From the NCBI RefSeq assembly GCF_013004645.1, contig NZ_JABEME010000003.1, positions 62,001 to 126,000 on the forward strand: DNA of 64,000 nt, read 5' to 3'. The notes under the pieces are model-generated. The model did no database searches. It had not been told where the DNA came from and saw only the letters and a list, made by a program, of their open reading frames with translations. Source of the DNA: Stenotrophomonas africana. Lineage in GTDB: Bacteria; Pseudomonadota; Gammaproteobacteria; Xanthomonadales; Xanthomonadaceae. The number at the start of each line of letters is the position of its first letter. Within the stretch, counting starts at the first letter, position 1. Positions 47,470 to 57,401 of the stretch are shown here, piece by piece. Made by a program: the position numbers and the translations under genes.

Positions 47470-48039
47470 CTAACGCCTGGCCTGTTCCAACAACAGCTTC
47501 GCGACATCCTTCGCGGTGTCTGCGGCGCCGTAATCACCCATCACGCGCGACAGGGTGATGGCGCCTTCCATCAGGATCAGCAGCTGACGGGCCAGGTCCG
47601 CCGGCTGCTCCACATCCAGTTGCTCGGTAAGTTCCAGCGTGTAATCGAGCAGCTTCTGTTTGTGATCACGCGCGATCTGCCGGACCGGATCGGCAGGGTC
47701 GCCGACCTCGCCCGCGGTATTGATGAACGCACACCCGCGATAGCCCTCGGACTGGAACCAATCCTTGAGCACGGTGAACAGGCCGAGGATGCGTGCTTCC
47801 GGAGTGTCCGCCTTCTCGCACTCCTGCCGGAACCAGGCCAGCCAACGCACATCGCGGGCCCTCAGCGCAGCAGCGGCCACGTCGTCCTTGTTCTCGAAAT
47901 GGCGATAGATGCTCTTCCGCGCCACGCCGGAGGTCTTCACCAACAGGTCCATGCCGGTGGCGTGGATCCCGTTCTGGTAGATCAGCGCCTCGGCCGTGGC
48001 CAGGATCTTCTGTTGGGTATCGGTGGTGGTCTTGCTCAT
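47470..48039 (-). CDS. TetR/AcrR family transcriptional regulator
   Basis: A 189-residue repressor. N-terminal helix-turn-helix: [52 protein letters not shown]. The C-terminal ligand domain has [13 protein letters not shown], typical of the TetR_C_6-like group. It is divergent from the hydrolase gene, and an almost perfect palindrome lies 12 bases upstream of its start. It likely represses itself, the NTF2-like gene and the hydrolase. Confidence 0.9.
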   Translation of the reverse strand: MSKTTTDTQQKILATAEALIYQNGIHATGMDLLVKTSGVARKSIYRHFENKDDVAAAALRARDVRWLAWFRQECEKADTPEARILGLFTVLKDWFQSEGYRGCAFINTAGEVGDPADPVRQIARDHKQKLLDYTLELTEQLDVEQPADLARQLLILMEGAITLSRVMGDYGAADTAKDVAKLLLEQARR

Positions 48040-48050
48040 GGCTACAAGGT

Positions 48051-48064
48051 AGAACGATCATTCT
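48051..48064. promoter_or_regulatory. TetR operator candidate
   Basis: AGAACGATCATTCT: its reverse complement AGAATGATCGTTCT differs at two positions. It lies between the divergent TetR and hydrolase genes; no other symmetrical site was seen in the 168-base gap. Confidence 0.5.
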
Positions 48065-48207
48065 CCCGCGTCAACAGGCGACGGCGGGCGATTCGTACGC
48101 GCACATCCGTGCAAGACGATCTATCAAGAAATCCGGACAGTTCATCACCCGAACGCCTGATTCCAGGCGCAAAGTACGTCTCACCACCCACCCATGAGAG
48201 TTCCCGC

Positions 48208-49161
48208 ATGAATACCTTCGCCCGCTCACTGGCCGCTGCCGCCCTCGCCCTCTCGGTCCAGGCCGGCCTGTCCGCGCAGGCCGCCGAACCGGCCAAGCCG
48301 GTGGCGGTCACCGCCATCGCGCGCACCGCCAGCTACATCACCACCGCCGATGGCGTGCAGCTGTACTACAAGGACTGGGGCCCGAAGGACGGCCCGGTCG
48401 TGACCTTCAGCCACGGCTGGCCGTTGAACTCGGACAGCTGGGAATCGCAGATGCTCTTCCTGGCCAATCATGGCTACCGCGTGATCGCACATGACCGCCG
48501 CGGCCACGGCCGTTCCAGCCAGCCGTGGGAGGGCAACGACATGGATCACTACGCCGATGACCTGGCCACGGTGATCAATACGCTGGACCTGCACGATGTC
48601 ACCCTGGTGGGCTTCTCCACCGGCGGCGGCGAGGTGGCGCGCTACATCGGCCGGCATGGCACCGGGCGGGTGAAGAAGGCCGTGCTGATCAGCTCGGTGC
48701 CGCCGTTCATGCTGAAGACCGCCGACAACCCGAACGGGCTGCCGATCGAAGTGTTCGATGGCATCCGCAAGGCGCAGTTGGATAACCGCGCCCAGCTTTA
48801 CAAGGACATCCCGTCCGGCCCGTTCTATGGCTTCAACCGCCCGGGTGCGAAGGTGTCGCAGGCGCTGATCGATGCGTGGTGGGCGCAAGGCATGCAGGGC
48901 GGCCACAAGAACACCTACGATTCGATCGCCGCGTTCTCGGCCACCGACTTCCGCGCCGACCTGAAGAAGTTCGATGTGCCTACCCTGGTGATCCACGGTG
49001 ATGACGATCAGATCGTGCCGATCGATATCTCCGGCCGCCAATCGGCAAAGCTCATCAAGGGCGCCAGGCTGATTGTCTACCCGGGCGCGCCGCACGGCCT
49101 GACCGATACCCACAAGGACAAGGTCAACCAGGACCTGCTGACGTTCCTGCAGGAAAAGTGA
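48208..49161 (+). CDS. secreted alpha/beta hydrolase (non-heme chloroperoxidase/arylesterase type)
   Basis: A 317-residue enzyme with an exported N-terminus ([27 protein letters not shown]). Catalytic triad residues are visible: nucleophile Ser in [16 protein letters not shown], Asp in [13 protein letters not shown] and His in [12 protein letters not shown]. The oxyanion HGW appears in [13 protein letters not shown]. It fits the cofactor-free haloperoxidase/arylesterase family, which hydrolyses aromatic esters and can perhydrolyse. ATG 48208 starts the signal peptide; the frame upstream belongs to the TetR strand. Confidence 0.85.
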   Translation: MNTFARSLAAAALALSVQAGLSAQAAEPAKPVAVTAIARTASYITTADGVQLYYKDWGPKDGPVVTFSHGWPLNSDSWESQMLFLANHGYRVIAHDRRGHGRSSQPWEGNDMDHYADDLATVINTLDLHDVTLVGFSTGGGEVARYIGRHGTGRVKKAVLISSVPPFMLKTADNPNGLPIEVFDGIRKAQLDNRAQLYKDIPSGPFYGFNRPGAKVSQALIDAWWAQGMQGGHKNTYDSIAAFSATDFRADLKKFDVPTLVIHGDDDQIVPIDISGRQSAKLIKGARLIVYPGAPHGLTDTHKDKVNQDLLTFLQEK

Positions 49162-49169
49162 GCAACAGG

Positions 49170-49192
49170 GGCTCCGGCACTGCGCCGGAGCC
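49170..49192. repeat. hairpin after the hydrolase gene
   Basis: GGCTCCGGC (49170-49178) and GCCGGAGCC (49184-49192), loop ACTGC: nine paired bases. No T-run follows, so it may be a REP-like or Rho-assisted end rather than a classic terminator. Confidence 0.5.
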
Positions 49193-49337
49193 AGTCCCAT
49201 ACCAGAGTGTCTCTACCCTGGTGCGTGCCCCTTCCCGGCCAGACTCGGCCTTGCGCGGATTCAGCGGGTGCGGGATTTCATCAAGATCCGGCTGCAAGGA
49301 CTTGAAAATGGCAATAGAAGAACCTCGGCTGCTGCTG

Positions 49338-49397
49338 GCAATCCCCCGCCCCCTGCTTCGCATGATAAACATGCGTTACAGGGATTGCGGGGCAATC
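49338..49397 (+). promoter_or_regulatory. alternative-hairpin region upstream of the secreted pair
   Basis: GCAATCCC (49338-49345) can pair with GGGATTGC (49381-49388), but GATTGC (49383-49388) can also pair with GCAATC (49392-49397). A third stem, CGCATG-ATAAA-CATGCG, lies at 49359-49375. The exclusive choice of stems looks like an attenuator or a protein-bound leader. The rest of the 374-base gap (49162-49535) has no gene. Confidence 0.4.
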
Positions 49398-49535
49398 TGA
49401 AAGTGCGCGTTCGTGAAAGTGGTCACGGTTAATGGCGGGGAAAGTCAATACCTTCAAGTCCACTGCAACCTAATTGCTGATAATGCGATTGAATTCCAGG
49501 CGGGCCAACAATCGGTTGTGACATGGAGGTGGGGG

Positions 49536-49994
49536 ATGTGCATGGTCTCTGGCAGCTCTTCAGCAAAGCTTGCGGCTCTACTCTTTCTGATAACCACCTG
49601 CGGCGCATCCGCGACCCCGTCGGCAAGCGCCAAGGATGCCCGATCACTGGTACTTGTCACGCTCTCGCCTGCCCAAAGTGGGGTCCTTGCAACTGGACTG
49701 CTCAAGGGGGTGCTGAAACCAATCAATGGTTGTGTCTACTTCGTGGACCCAGGTGGCACGGCATATCTTGCAGCATGGCCACATGGCTACACGCTGGCCA
49801 TGAAAGGAGGCGCACCCATAGGGGTGCAGGACGTACGATCTGGCGGGATGGTGGAATTCGGGATCGCTGCATCATTCGGAGGGGGGCATGGCGGCGAACT
49901 GCTCCGTTCGAGTCTGGCTGCGAGCATCCCGGCGGGCTGCACGGGCCCACTCATGACGATTCACTTGATGCGTCAGGCAAAGGAGCAGCCATGA
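49536..49994 (+). CDS. small exported protein coupled to a protease gene
   Basis: A 152-residue protein starting MCMVSGSSS, preceded by GGAGGTGGGGG. A signal peptide (SAKLAALLFLITTCGASATPSASA) leads into a mature part of about 115 residues (LVLVTLSPAQSGVLATGLLKGVLKPINGCVYFVDPGGTAYLAAWPHGYTLAMKGG...) with two cysteines. The ATG of the protease gene overlaps its stop. Coupled small exported proteins can be inhibitors or chaperones of proteases; this is only a hypothesis. The sequence is not of a family I know. Confidence 0.6.
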   Translation: MCMVSGSSSAKLAALLFLITTCGASATPSASAKDARSLVLVTLSPAQSGVLATGLLKGVLKPINGCVYFVDPGGTAYLAAWPHGYTLAMKGGAPIGVQDVRSGGMVEFGIAASFGGGHGGELLRSSLAASIPAGCTGPLMTIHLMRQAKEQP

Positions 49995-51496
49995 TCCATC
50001 TGCGCACGAAATCCGTGCGCGCCCTGGCAGTGTCCGCCCTCGGTGCGTTCACATTCTCCCTGCACGGCCAGCCGATAACTGGCAACCCCACGGCATACAC
50101 CTATTCGCGAACCTTCAATGTATCTGAGGCCGAAGCGAAATACAGGTCGATGAAATCGATCTCTGCGGCAGCGCTGGAAGCCAGGATTCAGACCTCTGAG
50201 CCGGACACGTTTGGCGGCATGTACGTTGAGCATAGGCCAGAATTCAAGATCGTAGTGCTGTTCACGAAGAAGCCGAGAGAGACCTTGGCAAAGTACACGC
50301 AGGATCCTGTTTTTACCGGTCGCACTTCCGCTCAATCGCTCGAAATGCTCTTGGCGACCCAGGCGGAGGCGGAGGCCCAGCTTCTGGTAAAGAATGTTGG
50401 GTTCGAGTCCGGTGTCGATATCAAGCAGTCCATTGTGACCTTCTACGTGAAGGATGAGGCGGCCGCCAGGCGCGCACTCCGGCCACTGCTGGGCGCTGTT
50501 GATTTCGTGGCGATCAAGCAGGTGAAAGGCTTTACGGTAACTACCGCGATCTCCGGCGGCCATAAGCTGACCGGCACTGCCTTCAACTGCACCACTGGCT
50601 TCAACGTCTTCGACGCAGATCGCGAGCTTGGTGTCGTCACGGCCGGTCACTGTGACAATGCGCTGACCTATCAGGGCATTGCCGCGCCTCTCGTTTTCCA
50701 GAGCGAGCAGAACGAGGGCGACTACGATGTCCAGTGGCATAAGGAGCCGTCCAGAGGCCCACGCCAGGCGCAGAAGAATGAAATCACCCTGATCAATGGT
50801 CCGTCGCAGACGCTCGAAATAACCAGCACACTCCCGTCCAGTTCGATGCATGTGGGGGATGTGATCTGCAAGAGTGGCATTCACGGTCACTACGCATGCG
50901 GGACCATTGAGGATATGAACTCAAGGTCCAATCATAATGGAGCCATAGGCAGGTACATTCGTGCGCGCAACCTGTCCCCAAGCCCTCTCAGCGTCGAAGG
51001 TGACAGCGGCGGCCCGGTCTTTTCGCACAATGCGGCCGTCGGCGTCATTCACGGCCGGGGTGGTGAAGACACGGGATTTGAGAATGACCTGTTCTACATG
51101 CCCATCGAGCGGGTTTCAGTGCTTGGCGTTTCCGTATTGACGGAGGCCTTCAAAATTACCGGCATCGCAGATCGCACAGAGAATTATTTCAGGCCATTTT
51201 CCGTTCCGGTTGCGTACAAGGGAGTTCCCAAGTTCCCAATAGAGTTGACACTGGAGCGCCCCGTGTGCCCGAGCGGGCCCTGCGAACCGGCAACGGAAAT
51301 GTTGCCGGACAAGATGCCTTCCCCGCTCAACTACACATGGACCTGCTTCTATCCCATCGTGCTCTACCCGCCCCCGGTCATCCCACCGCCGCCTCTGACC
51401 TGGAGGGAGCGGGTCACGCTGAAGGACGCATCAGGAATCACTGCCGAACCAGTTGAGTACAACCTGCACTGCAGTGGATGTCCTGATTGCCCATAG
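49991..51496 (+). CDS. secreted S1-type serine protease with C-terminal extension
   Basis: A 501-residue exported protease (MIHLRTKSVRALAVSALGAFTFSLHG). A pro-region with a long helix-rich segment (about 30-190) precedes a chymotrypsin-fold domain of the alpha-lytic/streptogrisin kind: catalytic His in GVVTAGHCDN, Asp in EGDYDVQWHK, Ser in VEGDSGGPVFSHNAAVGVIHG. About 110 residues follow, ending with PPPVIPPPPLTWRE and LHCSGCPDCP, possibly a binding or sorting tail. GC is lower than in the neighbours. The start overlaps the upstream gene stop, with AGGAGCAGCC as the ribosome site. Confidence 0.85.
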   Translation: MIHLRTKSVRALAVSALGAFTFSLHGQPITGNPTAYTYSRTFNVSEAEAKYRSMKSISAAALEARIQTSEPDTFGGMYVEHRPEFKIVVLFTKKPRETLAKYTQDPVFTGRTSAQSLEMLLATQAEAEAQLLVKNVGFESGVDIKQSIVTFYVKDEAAARRALRPLLGAVDFVAIKQVKGFTVTTAISGGHKLTGTAFNCTTGFNVFDADRELGVVTAGHCDNALTYQGIAAPLVFQSEQNEGDYDVQWHKEPSRGPRQAQKNEITLINGPSQTLEITSTLPSSSMHVGDVICKSGIHGHYACGTIEDMNSRSNHNGAIGRYIRARNLSPSPLSVEGDSGGPVFSHNAAVGVIHGRGGEDTGFENDLFYMPIERVSVLGVSVLTEAFKITGIADRTENYFRPFSVPVAYKGVPKFPIELTLERPVCPSGPCEPATEMLPDKMPSPLNYTWTCFYPIVLYPPPVIPPPPLTWRERVTLKDASGITAEPVEYNLHCSGCPDCP

Positions 51497-51509
51497 ACTC
51501 GCAATGGCT

Positions 51510-54161
51510 TTACCGGCCCTGCCCAAGCTCCTTCGCAAGGAACGGCGCTGTCCTGCTGCCCTTGGCGCGCGCCACCTGCTGCGGCGTGCCCTTCGCCACG
51601 ATGGTGCCACCTGCCCCGCCCGCGCCGGGCCCGACATCAATCACCCAGTCCGCCTGTGCGACAGAACGCATATCGTGCTCGATCATCACCACGGTGTTTC
51701 CCGCGTCCACCAGCCGCTGCAACTGCACCAGCAGCCGGTCTGCGTCCGACGCATGCAGGCCGGTAGTCGGTTCATCCAACACATACAGCGTGCGCCCACG
51801 CTGGCTGCGCTGCAGCTCGGTCGCCAGCTTGATGCGTTGCGCCTCACCGCCTGACAGTTCCGTGGCCGGCTGGCCCAGCCGCAGGTAGCCCAGGCCGATC
51901 TCCTGCAACAACTGCAGCGTTCGGGCAACGGCCTCTTCTTCGGCGAAGAACGCCTGCGCCTGGTCGACCGTCATCTGCAGGACATCGGCGATGTTGCGGC
52001 CGTTCCACAGCACCTTCAGCGTGGCCTCGTTGTAGCGCGCACCGTGACAGGTGGGGCATGGCGCATAGACGCTGGGCATGAACAGCAGTTCGACGCTGAC
52101 AAAACCCTCGCCTTCGCAGGTCTCGCACCGGCCCTTGGCCACATTGAACGAGAAGCGGCCCGCGTCGAAACGGCGGCGGCGCGCATCGGACGTTGCGGCA
52201 AACAGCTTGCGCACGTGATCGAACAGGCCGGTATAGGTCGCCAGGTTGGAGCGTGGCGTGCGGCCGATGGGCTTTTGGTCCACCTGCACCACGCGTTGAA
52301 TGGCGTCCACATCGCCGGCCAGCTGGCCGCGCGTGGCTTCGATCACGGTGGGTCCGTCGGTTGGCGCGCTGTCGGTGCTGTCGTCCACGGGCTCATGCCC
52401 CAAGTGCAGCAGCACCAGCTCGGGCAGTGCCTGCGCCATCAGGCTGGACTTGCCCGACCCCGAAATGCCGGTCACGGCCGTCAGCAACCCCAGCGGCACC
52501 TGCGCGTCCACGCCCTGCAGGTTGTGGCGATGGATGCCCTCCAGTTCCAGCCAGCTGCTGGCACTGCGCTGCCGGCTGGCAGGCGCAGGCACCTGGTCGA
52601 ACAGGTGCCGGGCCGTGCGCGAATCCTGAATCTGGCGCAGCCCGTCGGGCTCACCACTATAGAGAATCCGCCCGCCGTGCTCACCCGCCTGCGGTCCCAC
52701 ATCCACCAGCCACTGCGCGCGGCGCATCAGCTCCAGATCGTGTTCGACCACGAACACCGAGTTGCCACCATCGCGCAGCCGTTCCAGTGCGTCGTACAGC
52801 GACTGGCTGTCAGCCGGGTGCAGGCCGGCCGAGGGCTCGTCGAGCACGTACAGCACGCCAAACAGCAACGAGCTGAGCTGGGTGGCCAGCCGCAGGCGCT
52901 GCAGTTCGCCTGCCGACAGCGTGGGCGTGGCGCGATCCAGCGAGAGATACCCCAGGCCCAGCCCGCGCAGCTGCCGTACCCGCGCCATGACCCCACCCGC
53001 CAGTCGCTGCGCTGCGAGGCGCTTTTCTTCTGACAGGGCCGAGGTCAGCCGAACGTCGGGGGCGCCTTCGTGGGTCGCACGGCCACTTGCGGCCCGCCGG
53101 GCGCGATCGCGCGGTGTTGCATTCCTGCTGGTACGTGCGCCCTTGCTGTGTGCGCCGAAGTCGCCTTGCGCGATGGGCTCCAGAAGCTCCGCCAGTTGAT
53201 CCAGTGGCAGCCGCATGAACTCGCCGATATCCACGCCGGCAAAGCGGACCGAGAGTGCCTCCGGCTTCAGGCGCTTTCCGTGGCACGCCGGGCACAACCG
53301 CCCTTCCATGTATCGCGAAACGCGCTTGCGCATCAATGCGCTCTGGGTGTTGGCAAAGGTGTGCAGCACATAGCGGCGCGCGCCGGTGTACGTACCCATG
53401 TAGCTGGGCTCCTGCTTGCGCTTCAGCGCGGCACGGGTTTCGGCGGGGGTAAAACCGGCATAGACCGGCACGCTGGGCGCTTCCTCGGTGAACAGGATCC
53501 AGTCCCGGTCCTTCTTTGGCAGCTTCTTCCACGGCACGTCGATGTCGTAGCCCAGCGTGACCAGGATGTCGCGCAGGTTCTGGCCATGCCAAGCCGGTGG
53601 CCAGGAGGCGATGGCGCGCTCGCGGATGCTCAGCGACGGGTCCGGAACCATCAGCGCTTCGGTCACCTCGTAGACATGCCCCAGGCCGTGGCAGGTACTA
53701 CAGGCGCCCTGTGGCGTATTGGGCGAAAAGTCCTCGGCATACAGCATGGGCTGGTTGGCCGGATAGGCGCCTGCGCGGGAGTACATCATGCGCACCAGGC
53801 TGGACAGCGTGGTCACGCTGCCCACCGTTGAGCGCGCGTTGCTGGCACCGCGCTGCTGCTGCAGGGCCACCGCTGGTGGCAGCCCGTCGATGGCATCGAC
53901 GTCGGGTACGCCGGCCTGGTCGATCAGGCGGCGTGCATAGGGCGCAACGGACTCGAAGTAGCGCCGCTGCGCCTCGGCGAAGACGGTACCGAAAGCCAGC
54001 GAGGACTTTCCCGAACCCGAGACGCCGGAAAACACCACCAGCGCATTGCGTGGAATGGAGACGTCGACATTCTTCAGGTTGTGCTCGCGTGCGCCGCGGA
54101 TCTCGATGCAGCCGCCGGCTGCGGCTGCGCATGACGACTCACCAAAGGGGGTGTTGGACAT
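51510..54161 (-). CDS. UvrA-like ABC-type ATPase (class II UvrA)
   Basis: An 883-residue tandem ABC protein. First Walker A GVSGSGKSSLAFGT (about 46), second GISGSGKSSLMAQ (about 565); signature motifs LSAGELQRLRLA and LSGGEAQRIKLA; zinc-type CxxC pairs (CSTCHG; CPACHG; CETCEG; CPTCHG). It lacks the full UvrB-binding insertion and is shorter than canonical UvrA (about 940), as in UvrA2 proteins linked to tolerance of DNA-intercalating drugs. A charged, low-complexity linker lies around residues 335-375. No uvrB nearby. Convergent with the protease gene. Confidence 0.85.
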   Translation of the reverse strand: MSNTPFGESSCAAAAGGCIEIRGAREHNLKNVDVSIPRNALVVFSGVSGSGKSSLAFGTVFAEAQRRYFESVAPYARRLIDQAGVPDVDAIDGLPPAVALQQQRGASNARSTVGSVTTLSSLVRMMYSRAGAYPANQPMLYAEDFSPNTPQGACSTCHGLGHVYEVTEALMVPDPSLSIRERAIASWPPAWHGQNLRDILVTLGYDIDVPWKKLPKKDRDWILFTEEAPSVPVYAGFTPAETRAALKRKQEPSYMGTYTGARRYVLHTFANTQSALMRKRVSRYMEGRLCPACHGKRLKPEALSVRFAGVDIGEFMRLPLDQLAELLEPIAQGDFGAHSKGARTSRNATPRDRARRAASGRATHEGAPDVRLTSALSEEKRLAAQRLAGGVMARVRQLRGLGLGYLSLDRATPTLSAGELQRLRLATQLSSLLFGVLYVLDEPSAGLHPADSQSLYDALERLRDGGNSVFVVEHDLELMRRAQWLVDVGPQAGEHGGRILYSGEPDGLRQIQDSRTARHLFDQVPAPASRQRSASSWLELEGIHRHNLQGVDAQVPLGLLTAVTGISGSGKSSLMAQALPELVLLHLGHEPVDDSTDSAPTDGPTVIEATRGQLAGDVDAIQRVVQVDQKPIGRTPRSNLATYTGLFDHVRKLFAATSDARRRRFDAGRFSFNVAKGRCETCEGEGFVSVELLFMPSVYAPCPTCHGARYNEATLKVLWNGRNIADVLQMTVDQAQAFFAEEEAVARTLQLLQEIGLGYLRLGQPATELSGGEAQRIKLATELQRSQRGRTLYVLDEPTTGLHASDADRLLVQLQRLVDAGNTVVMIEHDMRSVAQADWVIDVGPGAGGAGGTIVAKGTPQQVARAKGSRTAPFLAKELGQGR

Positions 54162-54339
54162 CTCGGCATTCCTGGATTCGGTGGGCGGGTCGCGCGTGGC
54201 ACGACCGGTAGCCCATTCTCGCTGCTGCGGAGTGAATGGTGTGCGGGCACCTTAGGCGGAATGCTGCCTTCACTTTTCCTTCGTACGCCGTTTCGCGACC
54301 ACGGGCTAGCGTGAGGCGTCTACACGACCGGAGGCCGTC

Positions 54340-54618
54340 ATGCACCCTGATGTACTTGGCTGGGCCGCCACGGCGGTACTGATGGCCACCTTGATCCGGC
54401 AGATGGTGAAGCAATGGCAGGCGCCGAACCCGGAAGCGGTATCGAAGTGGCTGTTCGTGGGTCAGATGACCGCGTCCGCGCTCTTTACGGTTTACAGCGC
54501 AATGCTGGGCAGCACCGTCTTCGTGGTTACCAATGCGATGCTGCTGTTGACGGCCGTGGTGGGCCAGGTGATGGCCTGGCGGCGCCACGGTCGTCGCCAA
54601 GCTCCCCCGCCCTGTTGA
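54340..54618 (+). CDS. SemiSWEET/PQ-loop-like small membrane protein
   Basis: A 92-residue protein with three membrane helices: HPDVLGWAATAVLMATLIRQMVKQW, then VSKWLFVGQMTASALFTVYSAMLG, then TVFVVTNAMLLLTAVVGQVMAWRR. Size, three-helix layout and the asparagine in the last helix (VVTNAMLLL) resemble SemiSWEET sugar-transport half-units. The substrate is unknown. Stand-alone gene between UvrA2 and the stress genes. Confidence 0.65.
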   Translation: MHPDVLGWAATAVLMATLIRQMVKQWQAPNPEAVSKWLFVGQMTASALFTVYSAMLGSTVFVVTNAMLLLTAVVGQVMAWRRHGRRQAPPPC

Positions 54619-54723
54619 TTGTTAACGGGTGTTGCCTGAAGGTTTGACGCCACGTTGCCCTGCCCTTGATGGGCCCGCTCGCAAGGCACACCTATGCTGG
54701 GTCCGCCACCTGAGGGGTGGTGA

Positions 54724-55415
<692 letters not shown>

Positions 55416-55418
55416 GGT

Positions 55419-56936
55419 TCACTGCTCCAACGGCTGCTCCGCCTGCATCGGTTCTGTTGCGAGGCCCTGCTTGGCGGGGCCTTCCAGCAGCGCCCCGGTG
55501 GCGGAGAAGCGGCTGCCGTGGCATGGGCAGTCCCAGGTGCGCTCATGGCCATTCCATTGGACAACGCACTTGAGGTGCGGACAAAGCGCGGACATCGCGT
55601 GCAGCTGGCCGTGCTCGTCGCGGTAGACTGCGGTTCGCTTTCCATCCACGTGCAGCAGTGCTCCGCAGCCACGGGCCAGCTTGCCGGGTGAGTGCGATGG
55701 CGCAGCACCAAGGCGATCTCCCACCATATGCCGCGCAACGGTGGCATTGGTACGGGCCCAGCCGGCCGCCGAGCGCACCGGGGTGAAGCGCATGGGGCTG
55801 AGCAACTGCTCGATCTCGCTGGCCGTGCCCATGATTCCGTCGGTGATCGCACGAGCGGCCACGCCTGCCCAGGTCAAGCCATCGGGACCGTAGCCGGTGG
55901 CGACCCACACATTGTCGTGCGCGCTGCTGCCGATGTAGGGCAACTGGTCGGCTGCACGGAACTGCTGCGCCGACCAGCACAGCGGCTCGCCCTGCACGGT
56001 GAAGTTGCGATGTGCATCGGCGACCAGATGCTGGGCTGGATCCATCGCCGGCGTTTCGCCTGTGCGATGCGTCTCGCCGACCAGCACCAGCCAGTCGCGG
56101 CCATCAGTGCCGTGCACCCCGCGCAACGAGCGGTGCCGATCGGCGATCCAATGAATACCTGCCGCTGGTGAATTGGCAACCGGTACCGCCACGCCGTACT
56201 CGCGGTACACCTCCATCTCGGCCTGCACCAGATTGAAACCTGCTGGCGAGTGGGTGGCCAGCACGAAGTGCCTGGCATGGATGCGGCCGCCAAGGGCTGT
56301 CGCAATCCCTGCTGATGCCTCGATGCTGTTGATCTGGGTCCAGTCGTGGATGCGCACCCGGCCCACCAGATGTCGCGCCAGCTCCCGGCAGAAGGCCGCA
56401 GGATCCAACTGCGCCTGATCGGGAACACGGAAGGCGTGGCCCAATGCGAACGGTAGCCCGGATTGCTGATGTTCGCACTGCAGGCCGACGCGCTGATAGG
56501 CTTGAAGCTCACGCTCGAATCGCGCTGTGACCTCGCGCGTGCGCTCCTGCATTCCGTACTGCATGGCCACGCGTTGGAAGCCGCAGCGAAGATCGTAGCG
56601 ATGAACCAGTGTTTCGATGGATCGTAGTGCCTGCTGCCGCCACTGCACGATACGGCCGGCCGTGTCACCGCCCCAACGCGAGATCAGATCTGCCAGCCGG
56701 GAAACGGGCGCGTAAAGGTTGCCCGTGGACATCACCGTATTACGCCCGCCGATGGGCCCCGCATCGACCACCAGCACATCCAGGCCGCTATCTGCCAAGC
56801 GGGCCGCTGTCAGCAGCCCGGTCATGCCTGCGCCCACCACCAGCACGTCCGCGCGCGTCGTGCCGGCAAGGGAACGGAAGCTGTGCGATTCGGTGTCAGC
56901 TGACCATAAGCTGGCGCGCGGGAACGGATCGGACAT
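55419..56936 (-). CDS. FAD-dependent oxidoreductase with C-terminal Rieske domain
   Basis: A 505-residue fusion. The N-terminal DAO-type FAD domain has VLVVGAGMTGLLTAARLADSGLDVLVVDAG (about 31-60); the flavin end motif is NVWVATGYGPDGLTWAGVAA. After a linker, a Rieske [2Fe-2S] domain carries CPHLKC and CPCHGSRF, with both His and Cys ligand pairs intact. Such proteins move electrons to or from an amine/amino-acid-like substrate, not identified. Stand-alone. Confidence 0.9.
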   Translation of the reverse strand: MSDPFPRASLWSADTESHSFRSLAGTTRADVLVVGAGMTGLLTAARLADSGLDVLVVDAGPIGGRNTVMSTGNLYAPVSRLADLISRWGGDTAGRIVQWRQQALRSIETLVHRYDLRCGFQRVAMQYGMQERTREVTARFERELQAYQRVGLQCEHQQSGLPFALGHAFRVPDQAQLDPAAFCRELARHLVGRVRIHDWTQINSIEASAGIATALGGRIHARHFVLATHSPAGFNLVQAEMEVYREYGVAVPVANSPAAGIHWIADRHRSLRGVHGTDGRDWLVLVGETHRTGETPAMDPAQHLVADAHRNFTVQGEPLCWSAQQFRAADQLPYIGSSAHDNVWVATGYGPDGLTWAGVAARAITDGIMGTASEIEQLLSPMRFTPVRSAAGWARTNATVARHMVGDRLGAAPSHSPGKLARGCGALLHVDGKRTAVYRDEHGQLHAMSALCPHLKCVVQWNGHERTWDCPCHGSRFSATGALLEGPAKQGLATEPMQAEQPLEQ

Positions 56937-57161
56937 GAAAGAGATCCTTGCAGCTTCAGCTGGGAGGCCTCTCTGATACGCCCTCGCGGGTGAAATGGCG
57001 GTGGCGTAGCCGTGCAGATAGCGCTCACGCGCTTGGCAGGGACATGACCAGGGTCAAGACCGGGTGAGCGTTGCGTGGGCAACGCGACTGCGTCGCCTCT
57101 GCGAACCGCAACTCCCTGCTTGCAGCATGGTCGCTATCGTGTCTGCACGGAGGATCAGGCT

Positions 57162-57392
57162 ATGAGCACGCATCTTGAAATCGATCTTATGATCGCGCAG
57201 CTTGAAGAGCTGCTGCCGACCTGGGCAGCGTTCTATCCCGAGCCGCAGTTCATCCGCATGCTCGCTGAGGCACTGGACTACATCGCCGCCAGCGCGGACC
57301 CGGATGCCCGGCTGTACTGCGTGATGCGCACTGGGCACCTCGACGTGTGCAGCGGAGAGATCCCGTGGGCGGCGCGCTATGGGGCCGGCTAG
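57162..57392 (+). CDS. small protein of unknown function
   Basis: A 76-residue protein with a good ribosome site (GGAGGATCAGGCT before ATG). Composition is acidic and helical: MSTHLEIDLMIAQLEELLP, then YPEPQFIRMLAEALDYIAASADPDARLYCVMRTG and HLDVCSGEIP. Not a family I know. It converges on the BLUF gene with nine bases between stops. Confidence 0.6.
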   Translation: MSTHLEIDLMIAQLEELLPTWAAFYPEPQFIRMLAEALDYIAASADPDARLYCVMRTGHLDVCSGEIPWAARYGAG

Positions 57393-57401
57393 GCCGGTGG
57401 A

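Noticed and set aside
47440..48207. In-frame upstream extension of the hydrolase gene
   Set aside because: The added 256 residues are the antisense of the TetR gene; the signal peptide at 48208 marks the real start.
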